A stretch of DNA of 64,000 bases from NCBI RefSeq assembly GCF_024449025.1, contig NZ_JAHLKM010000001.1:124001-188000 (forward strand), in the 5' to 3' direction. Positions 1-8,919 of this stretch are shown piece by piece (position 1 is the first letter of the stretch; every line of letters starts with the position of its first letter). Under the pieces are notes generated by a model. The model had not been told where the DNA came from. It ran no database searches and saw only the letters and a list, made by a program, of their open reading frames with translations. Origin of the DNA: Natronomonas aquatica. GTDB lineage: Archaea; Halobacteriota; Halobacteria; Halobacteriales; Haloarculaceae. A program made the position numbers and the translations under genes.

Positions 1-414
1 CCCCCGTCTTGCGGTAAAGAGATCCGCGACCGTCGCCATGCTCGTCGGCTCGTAGAGGCCGATCCCGACGCCGATGAGCGAAAGCGCCAGCATGAACGTC
101 GGGAAGTTCGGCGCCAGGGCGGCGAGACAGAGCCCGACCGACGCCACGAGGAGGGCGACCACCAGCACGGGCCGCCGGCCGAGCGTATCCGAGAGCCGCC
201 CGCCCGGATACATCGAGAGGGCCCCGCAGGCCCACATCGCGGTCAGCGCCGCGCCGGCCGTCCCGGAGGTGATTCCGAACGTCTCGGTTATCGTCGGCAG
301 AAGCGGCGAGACGACGAGCTGTCCGGCCAACAGCGCGACCGTCCCGAACGCGAGCGTCCCCAGCGCCCGCCCTCGACGTTCCTCCGTCCCCTGCTCGGCG
401 TGGGTTCCGGACAC
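1..414 (-). CDS. MFS transporter, partial (N-terminal part)
   Basis: The first 138 codons of a major facilitator superfamily permease; the gene runs off the left edge. The translation shows hydrophobic helices and, between helices 2 and 3, the MFS signature loop GRLSDTLGRRPVLV (motif A). A GTG at 412-414 is chosen as the start because a TATA-like AAAATACTAC lies at 441-450, about 28 bp upstream, the usual haloarchaeal leaderless spacing. The substrate cannot be told. It lies 72 bp downstream of the phosphatase/sulfatase-like gene on the same strand and may be transcribed with it or from its own promoter. Confidence 0.8.
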   Translation of the reverse strand, partial: MSGTHAEQGTEERRGRALGTLAFGTVALLAGQLVVSPLLPTITETFGITSGTAGAALTAMWACGALSMYPGGRLSDTLGRRPVLVVALLVASVGLCLAALAPNFPTFMLALSLIGVGIGLYEPTSMATVADLFTARRG

Positions 415-486
415 GGACGGCGGTACGACGACCCCGCTTAGTAGTATTTTGATGTCCCTCGGCACCGATATCGGATCCGTCCCGGG

Positions 487-1983
487 TCAGCGGTACCCGA
501 GATCGCGGAGCCGCCGTCGCGTCGCCGCGTCCATCCTGGCAACCGTCGTTTCGGCGTCGGTACCGTCGGTGCTCCCGTCGTCGTCCATACACGTCGATCC
601 GACGCGTGCGCCGAATCGATCGAGTTCGGCCGACAGCGCCGCGGCCACCGGTCCCTCGGGATCGATCGGCGTCCCCTCGATCGGGCCGTCGTCGAGCCGG
701 TAGGCCTCGTCCGGGAACCGCTCGTTTCGGATGTACTTCGCGTCCGGTCCCCGGACGGCCCACATCCGCGAGTCGAACCGCGGGTCCTCGAGGCCGATCC
801 CGGCCCGTTCGGCCTTCGTCTCCAGCTGTCGGCGCTCGATGACGGGCCGGTGGTATTCGAGGAAGGCGTACTCCCCGCCCGGGATCGCCCGGCCCTCCGA
901 CATGAGCGACCGTTCGGGCTCGAACGGCCGGCCGCCGACGACTCCGGGGGCGTCGGTCGCGGCGGCGCTCTCGAGGACCGTATCGTAGAGGTCGAGACAC
1001 TCGACCGTCTCGCCGGTCCGTCCGGGCGGCAGATCGGGGTGTTTGACGAGGAGCGGCACGTTGACAAGCGGGTCGTAGACCGCGAACTCGTGGCCGTAGC
1101 GGCCGAACTCGCCGTGGAGTTCCCCGTGATCGGCACAGACGATCACGACGGTGTCAGCCCACCGGCCGGTTCGTTTCAGCCACCCGAAGAGCCGGCCGAG
1201 TTGGGCGTCCATGTGCCGGATCTCGGCGTCATAGAGCCGGCGGATCGCGTCGAACTCGGCGTCAGAAACGGTCCGGACGCCCGCGTTGTGGACCTTCGAG
1301 TTCTGACAGACGGCCGTCGGGTCGACGTCCGGGGCGAACTCGGCGCGGTGTTCCGTCGGCGGGACGTACGGCAGGTGGGCGTCCATCAGGTTGATGAAGG
1401 TAAACCATCGCCCGTCGGCGGTCTCGATGAACGACCGGGCGCGATCGACGACCGCGGGCGTCTTCGAGTCGGCCCCGCGGGCGGCGAGCCGTTCGTGGAG
1501 CGCGTTGCCGAGTTCGACGAGCCGATCCGCGAGCGGGCGGAGCCGACCGTCGACGAGCCGACGCCAGAGGGTGGCCGCCGCCGACGGGACGGCCCCGCCG
1601 GGCAGCGCGCCGAAGAAGCTATCGTGGGCCTCGAAGCCGGCCGTCAGGCGGGTGTACGGCGTTATCCAGGCGTTCGAGGAGAAACAGCCGGTCCGATACC
1701 CCGAGGCCGACAGCGCCTCGGCGAGCGTCCCGACCCCCTCGGGGAGGTACGGCGACTCCTGGGTCGCCCCGTGTTCGGAGGGATACCGGCCGGTGAACAT
1801 CGACGCGTGGGCGGGCAGCGTCCACGGGGCCTGGGCGATCGCCTCCTCGTAGACGAGTGCCTCATCGGCGAAACGTTCGAGTACCGGCGTCGTCGGGCGG
1901 TCGTACCCGTACGGCGTCAGGTGGTCCTTCCGGACGGTATCGAGGACGACGAACAGGACGTTCCGGCCGTCGGTGGGCGCCAT
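487..1983 (-). CDS. Alkaline phosphatase superfamily (sulfatase-like) hydrolase
   Basis: A 498-residue metal-dependent hydrolase of the sulfatase/phosphoglycerol-transferase branch. A metal-binding Asp lies in VVLDTVRKDHL (about residues 12-22), a second metal motif CADHGELHGEFG in the middle, and WTLPAHASMFTGRYPSEHG around 54-72. Type I sulfatases carry Cys or Ser in C/S-x-P-x-R at the nucleophile position, to be converted to formylglycine. Here the position is Thr55, as in phosphatase/phosphotransferase-type relatives, so true sulfatase activity is doubtful. No signal peptide is visible. The ATG at 1983 is used because upstream codons are basic and unlike the family. Confidence 0.82.
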   Translation of the reverse strand: MAPTDGRNVLFVVLDTVRKDHLTPYGYDRPTTPVLERFADEALVYEEAIAQAPWTLPAHASMFTGRYPSEHGATQESPYLPEGVGTLAEALSASGYRTGCFSSNAWITPYTRLTAGFEAHDSFFGALPGGAVPSAAATLWRRLVDGRLRPLADRLVELGNALHERLAARGADSKTPAVVDRARSFIETADGRWFTFINLMDAHLPYVPPTEHRAEFAPDVDPTAVCQNSKVHNAGVRTVSDAEFDAIRRLYDAEIRHMDAQLGRLFGWLKRTGRWADTVVIVCADHGELHGEFGRYGHEFAVYDPLVNVPLLVKHPDLPPGRTGETVECLDLYDTVLESAAATDAPGVVGGRPFEPERSLMSEGRAIPGGEYAFLEYHRPVIERRQLETKAERAGIGLEDPRFDSRMWAVRGPDAKYIRNERFPDEAYRLDDGPIEGTPIDPEGPVAAALSAELDRFGARVGSTCMDDDGSTDGTDAETTVARMDAATRRRLRDLGYR

Positions 1984-2035
1984 CGTCCGGCTGGTTCGAC
2001 CGGCGACGACAAGAAACGGCGGGTCGCCGTCGGAT

Positions 2036-2995
2036 TCAACGGGTTCGCTCGCGGACGCCCGACTGGAACGCCTCAACGGTCTCATAGAGCGCCCTCCGGC
2101 GGCGTTCGAGATGCACGAAGTGGGTGCCGCCGTCGATCTCGGCGTAGACGGCCTCGTCGTCCGAAACGGCGAGCCGGTCGTAGACGGAGAGTGCGTCCGC
2201 CCGCGTCGCGGTCGGATCGAGCGATCCCCGGACGACGAGCGTCGGAACGTCGATCGCCCCGGGGTCGTACGGCGGGTCGCCGGCGCTGCCGTCGGCCAGG
2301 TCCGCGAGCGTCCCGTTCGGCGCGACGATCGCGTCCCGTCCCTCGACCCCCTGCCCGGAGGCGGCGAGCGACGCCCAGAAGGCCTCGAAGACCGGATCCG
2401 AGTCCGCGGTGCCGCCCCTGATCGCCGCCGGGGGGTCCGTGTGGACCTGCTCGTTCCACCGCGATCGGGCCTCCGTTCGGGACACCGTCCGTGTCGGCGG
2501 CGGGTCCGTGCGCATCCCCTCGAGCAGCGACGGGTCCGGCTCGAAAACCGGCGCGTACAGCGTTACCGAGGCGACCTCGGGCGCGTCGGCGGCCGTAAGG
2601 AGCCGCCCGGCGATCATCGTCCCCCAGGAAGTCCCCACCAGATGGACGGGGCAGCCGAACCGCTCGCGGACAGCCTCGATGGCGACCGCGACGTCGGCCG
2701 CCGCCTCCGGAGCGCGTGCCGGCGGCGCCTGCCCGTCGTCCTCGGCGTCCATCGCGGGCGGGCGGTCGCTGTCGCCGTAGCCGCGGATATCGACGGCGAA
2801 CGCCGCCCGCCCGGCGTCGGCCGACCACACCAGCCAGGAGTGTTCCGGGGCACCCCGGGGGTCGAAGACGGCGCGGCCGGCGTAGGTCGCCCCGTGGACG
2901 AACACGACGGCAGAGTCGGGGTCGGTCGGCGACCGCTCCCGGAGGCTGATCGTGATTCCGTCCGTCGATTGGATCCGGTGTGTGTCGGTCTGCAT
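2036..2995 (-). CDS. Alpha/beta hydrolase
   Basis: A 319-residue alpha/beta-hydrolase-fold protein. It has the oxyanion-hole segment FVHGATYAG near residue 33, the DIRGYGDSDRP turn near 70, the nucleophile elbow VGTSWGTMIAG near residue 120 (Ser in G-x-S-x-G), an acid in VRGSLDPTATRADAL and the catalytic His in GGTHFVHLE. The pattern suits small-molecule esterases, haloalkane-type hydrolases or prolyl aminopeptidase-like enzymes. The substrate cannot be deduced. It reads toward the sulfatase-like gene, 52 bp away, and begins 4 bp after the stop of the MBL gene, so three leftward genes may form one transcript. Confidence 0.85.
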   Translation of the reverse strand: MQTDTHRIQSTDGITISLRERSPTDPDSAVVFVHGATYAGRAVFDPRGAPEHSWLVWSADAGRAAFAVDIRGYGDSDRPPAMDAEDDGQAPPARAPEAAADVAVAIEAVRERFGCPVHLVGTSWGTMIAGRLLTAADAPEVASVTLYAPVFEPDPSLLEGMRTDPPPTRTVSRTEARSRWNEQVHTDPPAAIRGGTADSDPVFEAFWASLAASGQGVEGRDAIVAPNGTLADLADGSAGDPPYDPGAIDVPTLVVRGSLDPTATRADALSVYDRLAVSDDEAVYAEIDGGTHFVHLERRRRALYETVEAFQSGVRERTR

Positions 2996-2999
2996 GGTC

Positions 3000-3839
3000 T
3001 CAGATATCCGTCGTCGTGAGTACCTCCGAGTCGCCGACCCAATAGGAGTGAGCAGGGCCCCAGTCGGTGTCGACGGGCTCGGGGGTGCGCTTTCCGGCCC
3101 GGATCTCCTCGAGTCCCGCCAGGAGGTCGTCGATCAACGAGAGGTCCCCGCCCGACAGTGGCTCGTTGTGGCTGGTGGCAAGCGTCTCGAAGGCCGCCTC
3201 GTCCCGAAGCTCCCGGAGCCGACGGAGCGATTCGACGTAGGCGTCGAGGTCACAGTCCTCGAAGTGGATGTAGAGTCCGTACTCGCGGTGGACCACGTCC
3301 CCGCCGTAGAGCGTCGCCGTCGCCGGATCGAGGAGGCCGACGTGGCCGGGGGAGTGCCCCGGTAGCGGGACGACCTCCAGGGTCCGATCGCCGAGATCGA
3401 TCGACCCGTCGGCCGGCAGCGCGGTCGCGTCGGCTGGCTCGATCGCGTACTCGTCGTGATCGACGCCGTCGGGGAAATCGTTGCCGGCGTCGAGCCAGCG
3501 CTCGGTGAACTGGGCGGGCCGTTCGGTGAACTCCTCGCTCAGGCTGTCGATCGCGACCCGGCCGTCGGCCGGCAACTCGGCGGGGCTGACGCGTACGTCC
3601 TCGAAGCCGGCCGCTGCGCCGATGTGATCCCAGTGGGTGTGGGAAAGAACGAGCGTGACCGGCGTCCCGACGAGCCCCGAGACGACATCGGGGAGGTCCC
3701 CGACACCGATCCCGGCGTCGACGAGGACGGAACGCTCCGTTCCCTCGATCAGGAAGGCGCCGTACGCTTCGGCCTCCGTGATCCGGTAGCTCCGGTCGGT
3801 GAGCCGCGTCACGTCGTACCATCCCTCGGCGGCGTCCAT
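3000..3839 (-). CDS. Metallo-beta-lactamase fold hydrolase
   Basis: A 279-residue MBL-fold protein. The zinc signature is LSHTHWDHIGAA, with further metal ligands in GHSPGHVG and GGDVVH, the set found in glyoxalase II-like and related hydrolases. The ATG at 3837-3839 gives an N-terminus that begins directly in the MBL fold; longer in-frame starts would run into the divergent promoter shared with the aldehyde oxidoreductase. The substrate is unknown. The 3' end lies 4 bp before the alpha/beta hydrolase start, so the two are probably co-transcribed. Confidence 0.87.
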   Translation of the reverse strand: MDAAEGWYDVTRLTDRSYRITEAEAYGAFLIEGTERSVLVDAGIGVGDLPDVVSGLVGTPVTLVLSHTHWDHIGAAAGFEDVRVSPAELPADGRVAIDSLSEEFTERPAQFTERWLDAGNDFPDGVDHDEYAIEPADATALPADGSIDLGDRTLEVVPLPGHSPGHVGLLDPATATLYGGDVVHREYGLYIHFEDCDLDAYVESLRRLRELRDEAAFETLATSHNEPLSGGDLSLIDDLLAGLEEIRAGKRTPEPVDTDWGPAHSYWVGDSEVLTTTDI

Positions 3840-3931
3840 ACGGGTCGGTGCGCCGCCGGGTACAAAAACTGTGCGTCGGTCGCGGTCCGTCCGATGAACA
3901 TTTATGCCCGTCGGCGGACAGAGTATTAGAC
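3840..3931. promoter_or_regulatory. Divergent promoter region, MBL gene / aldehyde oxidoreductase
   Basis: A 92-bp divergent intergenic region. ACATTTATGC at about 3898-3907 sits near 28 bp before the rightward ATG at 3932 and is the likely TATA box for the oxidoreductase. The leftward MBL gene probably uses an A/T-rich TACAAAAACT element at about 3860-3870. Both assignments rest on spacing alone. Confidence 0.45.
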
Positions 3932-5608
3932 ATGTTACACAGCGAGGGCCCGCTTTTGACGATCGATCTCGACGGGAAGACGACGACCGAAACCGACATC
4001 GGACCGATACAGGAGCGGTACATCGGAGGACGCGGCCTCGGGACGAAGCTCGCACACGATCGGATCCCGTTCGACGCCGATCCGCTCGGCCCCGAGAACC
4101 GGCTGTTTTTCACCACGGGGCCGATGCAGGCCTCCCAGATGAGCTTCACCGGCCGGATGAACTGTACCGGCGTCTCGCCGCTGACCGGCGGCCTGCTCTC
4201 CTCGAACGCCGGCGGGTTCATGTCGCGGCACTTCGCCGACACGGGATACGGCGCCCTTGAGGTGGCGGGCGCGGCCGAGGAGCTCACGATCGTCCACGTC
4301 ACCGACGAGGGCGTCGAGTTCGAGGCCGTCCCGGAACTGGAGGAGGCGACCGTGCCGGAGACGACCGCCTACATCGAGTCCGAACACGGCCTCGAGAGCG
4401 ACCACACGGCCGTCATCGGCCCGGCTGGCGAGAACGGGGTCCGGTTCGCCTCGATCATGACGACCGAGGAACGGGCGTTCGGCCGCGGCGGCCTCGGCGC
4501 CGTGTTGGGCTCGAAGAACGTCAAGGCGATGACGTTCGAGGGCGACTCGGCGGCGGAGATCGAGATCCCGGCGACCCAGGCCGAAATCCACCGCGAGGCC
4601 GCCACCGACGACCACATCATGAAACGCCAGGGGACGGTCGCGGTGATGGATCTGGCCAACGAGGTCGACGGGCTCCCCTCCTATTATTTCTCCGAGCAGT
4701 CCTTCGAGGGCGTCGAGGGGATCAACGGCGCCGCCGTCGAGGAGAAAAAGTACAAGAAGGGCACCTGCTCGGCCTGTGCCTTCGCGTGTAAGCTCCCGAC
4801 GAAGGACGGGGAAGCCGGCGTCGAAACCGAAGGGCCGGAGTTCGAGGTCGCGATGGCGTTCGGCTCGAACTCCGGTATCGATGACATCGTCGAGGTGATG
4901 AAGTCCAACGAGCTGTGTGACAACTACGGGCTCGACGCGATCTCGGCGGGCAACACCGTCGCGGCGTATCTCGCCAGCGAGGACGAGTTCGGGAACGCCG
5001 AGTTGACCCACGAGCTGGTCGAGAAGATCGCCTACCGGGAAGGGGTCGGCGACACCCTCGCGGAGGGTATCGACCGCGCCCACGACGAGCTGGGCGTCGA
5101 GAACTGGTCCGTCAAGGGGATGGACTTCGCCGCCCACGAGGGCCGCGTCCTCCACGGGCAGGGCCTTTCGTATGCCGTCGCCAACCGCGGCGCCGACCAC
5201 ATGTACGCCACCTTCTACTCGGTCGAGTACCCCCTCGTCCCCGAGGAGGACGCGGTGGATCCCGAGGGCGCGACCGGGAAGGCCGACGTACTCGTCGAGC
5301 GGGAGAACCTGATGGCGCTGGCCGACAGCGGCGTCGTCTGTAAGTTCTCGAGAGACTACATGTCGCCCGAGCGCTACGAGGCGCTCTTCGGGGCGGACTT
5401 CCAGGAACTTCTGGACGTCGGCGCCCGAACGGTCACGCTCGAACGGCACTTCAACAACGAGCGCGGCTTCGACGCCGAGGACGACGACCTCCCGTACGAC
5501 GTGCCCGGCCTTGAGGACGGCATCCGGGAGTACTACGACGCCCGCGGCTGGAAGGAAGGCGTCGTCCCCGAGACGGCGCTGCCCGAGGACGTCGCCAGCG
5601 CGGCCTGA
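3932..5608 (+). CDS. Aldehyde:ferredoxin oxidoreductase family protein
   Basis: A 558-residue member of the AOR family, tungsto- or molybdo-bis-pterin enzymes that oxidise aldehydes to acids with ferredoxin. The N-terminal region has the family pattern YIGGRGLGTKL and SPLTGGLLSSNAGG that cradles the pterin. The [4Fe-4S] ligands are CSACAFAC (Cys279, Cys282, Cys286) and a distant Cys at about residue 470 (GVVCKFSRDY), the same arrangement as Pyrococcus AOR. It is slightly shorter than the usual 600 or so residues. The start at 3932 fits the TATA element 28 bp upstream. The neighbouring MaoC hydratase and liv transporter suggest an organic or amino-acid-derived aldehyde, but the substrate is not known. 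Confidence 0.92.
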   Translation: MLHSEGPLLTIDLDGKTTTETDIGPIQERYIGGRGLGTKLAHDRIPFDADPLGPENRLFFTTGPMQASQMSFTGRMNCTGVSPLTGGLLSSNAGGFMSRHFADTGYGALEVAGAAEELTIVHVTDEGVEFEAVPELEEATVPETTAYIESEHGLESDHTAVIGPAGENGVRFASIMTTEERAFGRGGLGAVLGSKNVKAMTFEGDSAAEIEIPATQAEIHREAATDDHIMKRQGTVAVMDLANEVDGLPSYYFSEQSFEGVEGINGAAVEEKKYKKGTCSACAFACKLPTKDGEAGVETEGPEFEVAMAFGSNSGIDDIVEVMKSNELCDNYGLDAISAGNTVAAYLASEDEFGNAELTHELVEKIAYREGVGDTLAEGIDRAHDELGVENWSVKGMDFAAHEGRVLHGQGLSYAVANRGADHMYATFYSVEYPLVPEEDAVDPEGATGKADVLVERENLMALADSGVVCKFSRDYMSPERYEALFGADFQELLDVGARTVTLERHFNNERGFDAEDDDLPYDVPGLEDGIREYYDARGWKEGVVPETALPEDVASAA

Positions 5609-5626
5609 TCGATCGGCCGGTCGCCG

Positions 5627-6082
5627 TCAGCGGTCGGCGTCCCGCCGCCGGACGATGTTGTGCGACCGCATCGACAGCACCTTTTCGTCGGTGTAGGTGG
5701 ACCGTTCGAACTCGACGTACCCCCGGTCGTCGCGGCTCTCGGAGGGCGTCCTGTCGGCGACCTCGATCTCGATTTCGAGCGTCTCGCCCGGACGCACCGG
5801 TGCGTGCCACCGGAGTTCGTCCATGCCGATCCCGCCCATGTTCTGGAGGCCGTCCTCGGGGGAGACGAACTCGGTGACGAACAGCCGAACCGACAGACAG
5901 AGCGTATGGAGCCCGCTGGCGACGAGTTCGCCGAACATCGAGTCCTTGGCCGCTTCCTCGTCGACGTGGAACGGCTGGGGGTCGAACTGCTCGGCGAAAG
6001 AGACGATCTCGTCTTTCTCGATGGTGTAGGCGCCGGCCTCGTACCGGTCGCCGACCGTCAGGTCCTCGAAGTACAGCGACAT
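5627..6082 (-). CDS. MaoC-like (R)-hydratase/dehydratase domain protein
   Basis: A 151-residue single hot-dog-fold protein of the MaoC family, typically enoyl-CoA hydratases. The hydratase-2 signature is FDPQPFHVDEEAA at about residues 33-45, with the Asp/His pair, followed by SGLHT. The length matches stand-alone haloarchaeal MaoC proteins. It is convergent with the aldehyde oxidoreductase, leaving 18 bp between stops. It could hydrate acyl-CoAs for beta-oxidation or polyhydroxyalkanoate precursor supply; the context does not decide this. Confidence 0.85.
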   Translation of the reverse strand: MSLYFEDLTVGDRYEAGAYTIEKDEIVSFAEQFDPQPFHVDEEAAKDSMFGELVASGLHTLCLSVRLFVTEFVSPEDGLQNMGGIGMDELRWHAPVRPGETLEIEIEVADRTPSESRDDRGYVEFERSTYTDEKVLSMRSHNIVRRRDADR

Positions 6083-6226
6083 ACAGGGGGTGTTTTCCCG
6101 TACCGACTTGTGTCTTTGCCCGCGATGACCGCCGCCGTTCGGGTGTGGTCGGTCGATGGAATCGTCCGAGCCTCTCCACCGTTGATCGGCCGAACGGACC
6201 AGAAAGAAGCGAGCCGCCGAGGAAAG

Positions 6227-7408
6227 CTACCTGGCGAGCTTTTCCCCGGCCAGCGAGAGATAATGCGTCACGGTCTCGCGGGTGAACGCCACGACACCGC
6301 CGGCGCCGTCGTCCGCATAGCGGGTCGAGGCGACACCCAGCCACGCGCGGAAGCGGTTGATCCCGCCGGCGACACCGTTGTCGAGGAACAGCACGACGAT
6401 CAAAAGCAGAACGCCGAAGCTGAACTGCCAGTATTCCTCCAGCAACGGGAACTGCCGGATGATCCAGCGCAGGTACTCGTGGGCGAACGCGCCGAACACC
6501 GGCCCGAGGAACGAGTAGGGACCGCCGATGACGGTCATGAGGACCGGGACCGCCGAGAAGGACCAGTGGGCGTGGGCTTCGGGGTTGACCTGTCCGGACA
6601 GCGAGACGAGCAGGCCGCCGGCGAGCCCGGAGAACATCCCCGAGATGATGAACGTCATCCACTGGTGGTAGGTGACGTTGATCCCGAGCGCCCTCGCTCG
6701 ATCCGGGTTCTCCCGGATGGCCTGACAGATCATCCCGAACGGCGACCGGACGATCCGCCACAGCGCGTACAGCCCGAGCGTCACGATGAAAAGCGCCAGG
6801 AAGTAATAGTGGAACGGATCGACGAGGCTCACCAGGCGGAACTCGGAGCCGAACAACTGGACCTCGCCCATGCGGAAGGTGAGACCGTCGGAGCCGTTAC
6901 TCCAGGTGCCGTCGCCGAGCCCGAAGGAGTGGAGCAGTTCGCCGATGGTGTCCTGCAGGAACACCACGAAGATGGCCATGCTGAACGCGAGCGTGATAAG
7001 CGCGAAGTAGATCTCCTCTAACTGGACCGAGAGGTACCCGATGGTCACGGCGACGATCGTCGCGACAACGACCGACAGTGCCAGTATCAGTATCCAGGTG
7101 ACGACCGGCGCGATGCCGCCGAACAGCTCGCCGAACCCGAGCGCGGGCGCGATGACTGTCGCCGTCTTCGCGGTAGTGTATCCGGCGACGGAGACGAACA
7201 TCGCGTGTCCGAACGAGAGCAGGCCCGTGTACCCGTACAGCAGGTTGAACGCCACGGCGAACAGGGCGAAGATGAGCGTCCGGGTCAAAAGCGAGGTCTG
7301 GAACCCGCCGAGGAAGAAGGGCGCCGCGAGCAACAGGGCAGCGACGGCTACCGCTAGCCACGTCGTGTTGTCCGCTGTCGCTAGCCGATCTCTGAATGCG
7401 TAGCTCAT
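6227..7408 (-). CDS. livM: Branched-chain amino acid-type ABC transporter permease LivM
   Basis: A 393-residue LivM-type inner-membrane permease with about nine to ten hydrophobic helices. The family stretch AFNLLYGYTGLLSFGHAMFV lies near residues 53-72, and the C-terminal half shows AIRENPDRARALGI, the EAA-like loop that contacts the ATPases. It starts 12 bp after the livK stop, so livK and livM are one transcript. The partner permease livH and the ATPases livG and livF are on the opposite strand across a 143-bp promoter region. The substrate could be a branched-chain amino acid, an amide or another small carboxylate. Confidence 0.93.
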   Translation of the reverse strand: MSYAFRDRLATADNTTWLAVAVAALLLAAPFFLGGFQTSLLTRTLIFALFAVAFNLLYGYTGLLSFGHAMFVSVAGYTTAKTATVIAPALGFGELFGGIAPVVTWILILALSVVVATIVAVTIGYLSVQLEEIYFALITLAFSMAIFVVFLQDTIGELLHSFGLGDGTWSNGSDGLTFRMGEVQLFGSEFRLVSLVDPFHYYFLALFIVTLGLYALWRIVRSPFGMICQAIRENPDRARALGINVTYHQWMTFIISGMFSGLAGGLLVSLSGQVNPEAHAHWSFSAVPVLMTVIGGPYSFLGPVFGAFAHEYLRWIIRQFPLLEEYWQFSFGVLLLIVVLFLDNGVAGGINRFRAWLGVASTRYADDGAGGVVAFTRETVTHYLSLAGEKLAR

Positions 7409-7420
7409 TGTTGCCCCGAG

Positions 7421-8776
7421 TTACATTCCCGGCGGCAGGTCGCTACCTTCGAGCAGATCGAGCGCCTCCTCGCGTTCGATCTCGTAGGTCTCGATGTTCA
7501 CCTGGCCGGCCCCGTCGTAGGGGACGTCGGCGTCGAAGGACGACTCGCCGATCACACAGGACGCGTTCGCCTGGTGGTGAGTGGAATCGAGGGTGATGGA
7601 GCCGCGCGGGTCGTCGTCGTAGGTGTACCCCTCCATGACGTCGATGAGGTCGTCGGGATTCGTCCCGCCGGCTTCCTCGATAGCGTCGGCGTAGATCTGG
7701 ACCGCCGCCCACGTGCTCCCGCCGGTGAACGTGGGATACTCGGTGATGGAGTCGTCATCCGCGTAGGTTTCCTGGTACCGGTCGACGAACGCCTGATCCG
7801 CGTCGGTGTCGTAAGAGCCCGGCCAGTACCAACCCGAGTAGTGGACGCCCTCCGGCATCGTGTCGCCGAGCGCCTCGAAGTTGTCCGGGGAGGCCCCGAT
7901 GGTGTCGAGGACGTCGACGACCTCATCGAACAGCCCAGCCTCGGCCGCCTGGTCCGTGAAGGTGACCGTATCGCTCGCCCAGAAACTCGTAAAGACGAGT
8001 TCGGGATCGGCGTTCATCACGTTCGTGATCTGCGGCGTCATGTCGCCCGATCCCAGTTCGGGGAACTGGGATTCGACGACCTCGTAGTCGAATCCGAGGC
8101 CGTCCAGATACGCCTGATAGTACTCCCAGGTCTGTTCGCCGTAGGCGTAGTCGGGGCCCATGTTCGCGATGCGGGTGATATCCGGGTAGTTGTCGACGGT
8201 GAACTGCGCCATCGCGTACGTCATGTGGGCCGTATGGGAGTTCGTCCGGAACAGGTTCGGGATCCCCGCGGCGGTGCCGTCCTCCTCGTAGTAGCTGCCG
8301 TAGGTCTCGGTGTCGTGCTCCGTTATCCACGGCGTCCCGATGTCGGTAAGCGTGATCGGGACACCGAGCTGTTCCCAGGTCGGGCCGGTGTTCAGCGTGA
8401 CGCCCGAGGAGGTCATCCCGAGCAGCACGTCCGCTTCGAACTCCTGGACCAGGCTCCGGACCTGCGCCTGCGGGTCGTCGCCGTGGTCGCGGACCTCCAG
8501 TTCGATCTCGCGTCCGTCGATACCGCCGTCCTCGTTGATGGCGTCGACCGCGACCTGGGCGGCCGCTTCGGAGCCGGCCCCCAGCGCCTCGGCGAGCCCC
8601 GAGAGGAGATACGTCCCACCGATCCGGATCGGCCCCTCACCGTCGCCGTTCCCGCTACATCCGGCGAGAGTGACGGCAGCCCCGGATCCGGCGGCTGCGA
8701 GAAATCCTCGTCGGCTGAATCGACCCGACAGGTTGCTGTCGGACGTTGCGTGAGGTCTATCACCATGTCGAGACAT
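7421..8776 (-). CDS. livK: ABC transporter substrate-binding lipoprotein LivK-type
   Basis: A 451-residue type I periplasmic-binding protein (Leu/Ile/Val-binding family). The N-terminus has a twin-arginine signal (SRRGFLAAAG, residues 21-30) and a lipobox ending LAGC with Cys40, so it is a Tat-exported, lipid-anchored protein as usual in haloarchaea. It continues with IRIGGTYLLSGLAEALG. The ATG at 8774-8776 is preferred: the TATA-like TTGTATAATA lies about 25 bp upstream, and a longer frame would need a TTG inside that element. It precedes livM by 12 bp. Confidence 0.93.
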   Translation of the reverse strand: MSRHGDRPHATSDSNLSGRFSRRGFLAAAGSGAAVTLAGCSGNGDGEGPIRIGGTYLLSGLAEALGAGSEAAAQVAVDAINEDGGIDGREIELEVRDHGDDPQAQVRSLVQEFEADVLLGMTSSGVTLNTGPTWEQLGVPITLTDIGTPWITEHDTETYGSYYEEDGTAAGIPNLFRTNSHTAHMTYAMAQFTVDNYPDITRIANMGPDYAYGEQTWEYYQAYLDGLGFDYEVVESQFPELGSGDMTPQITNVMNADPELVFTSFWASDTVTFTDQAAEAGLFDEVVDVLDTIGASPDNFEALGDTMPEGVHYSGWYWPGSYDTDADQAFVDRYQETYADDDSITEYPTFTGGSTWAAVQIYADAIEEAGGTNPDDLIDVMEGYTYDDDPRGSITLDSTHHQANASCVIGESSFDADVPYDGAGQVNIETYEIEREEALDLLEGSDLPPGM

Positions 8777-8919
8777 GTCTATCGGTTGTTCACGGATATT
8801 ATACAAATAAGTATTGGTTACAATACGGACATTCTGGATGGGGGCTATCGAAAAAGCGGAAGAAGATGGCCGTTAACACAGCGAAAATTTTAACCCGCAA
8901 CTGACAGAGAGGTACTATA
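8777..8919. promoter_or_regulatory. Divergent promoter region livK-livM / livH-livG-livF
   Basis: A 143-bp A/T-rich divergent region. The leftward TATA is TTGTATAATA (minus strand, about 8797-8806), 25 bp before the livK ATG. The rightward TATA is AAAATTTTAA at about 8883-8892, 27 bp before the livH ATG. Both imply leaderless messages. No clear operator palindrome is seen. Confidence 0.6.

Noticed and set aside
850-2421. A 523-codon open frame on the plus strand
   Set aside because: Antisense to the sulfatase-like and alpha/beta-hydrolase genes; Arg/Gly-rich with no motif.
3935-5449. A 504-codon open frame on the minus strand
   Set aside because: It is antisense to the aldehyde:ferredoxin oxidoreductase, which has conserved Cys ligands; the antisense product has no domain.
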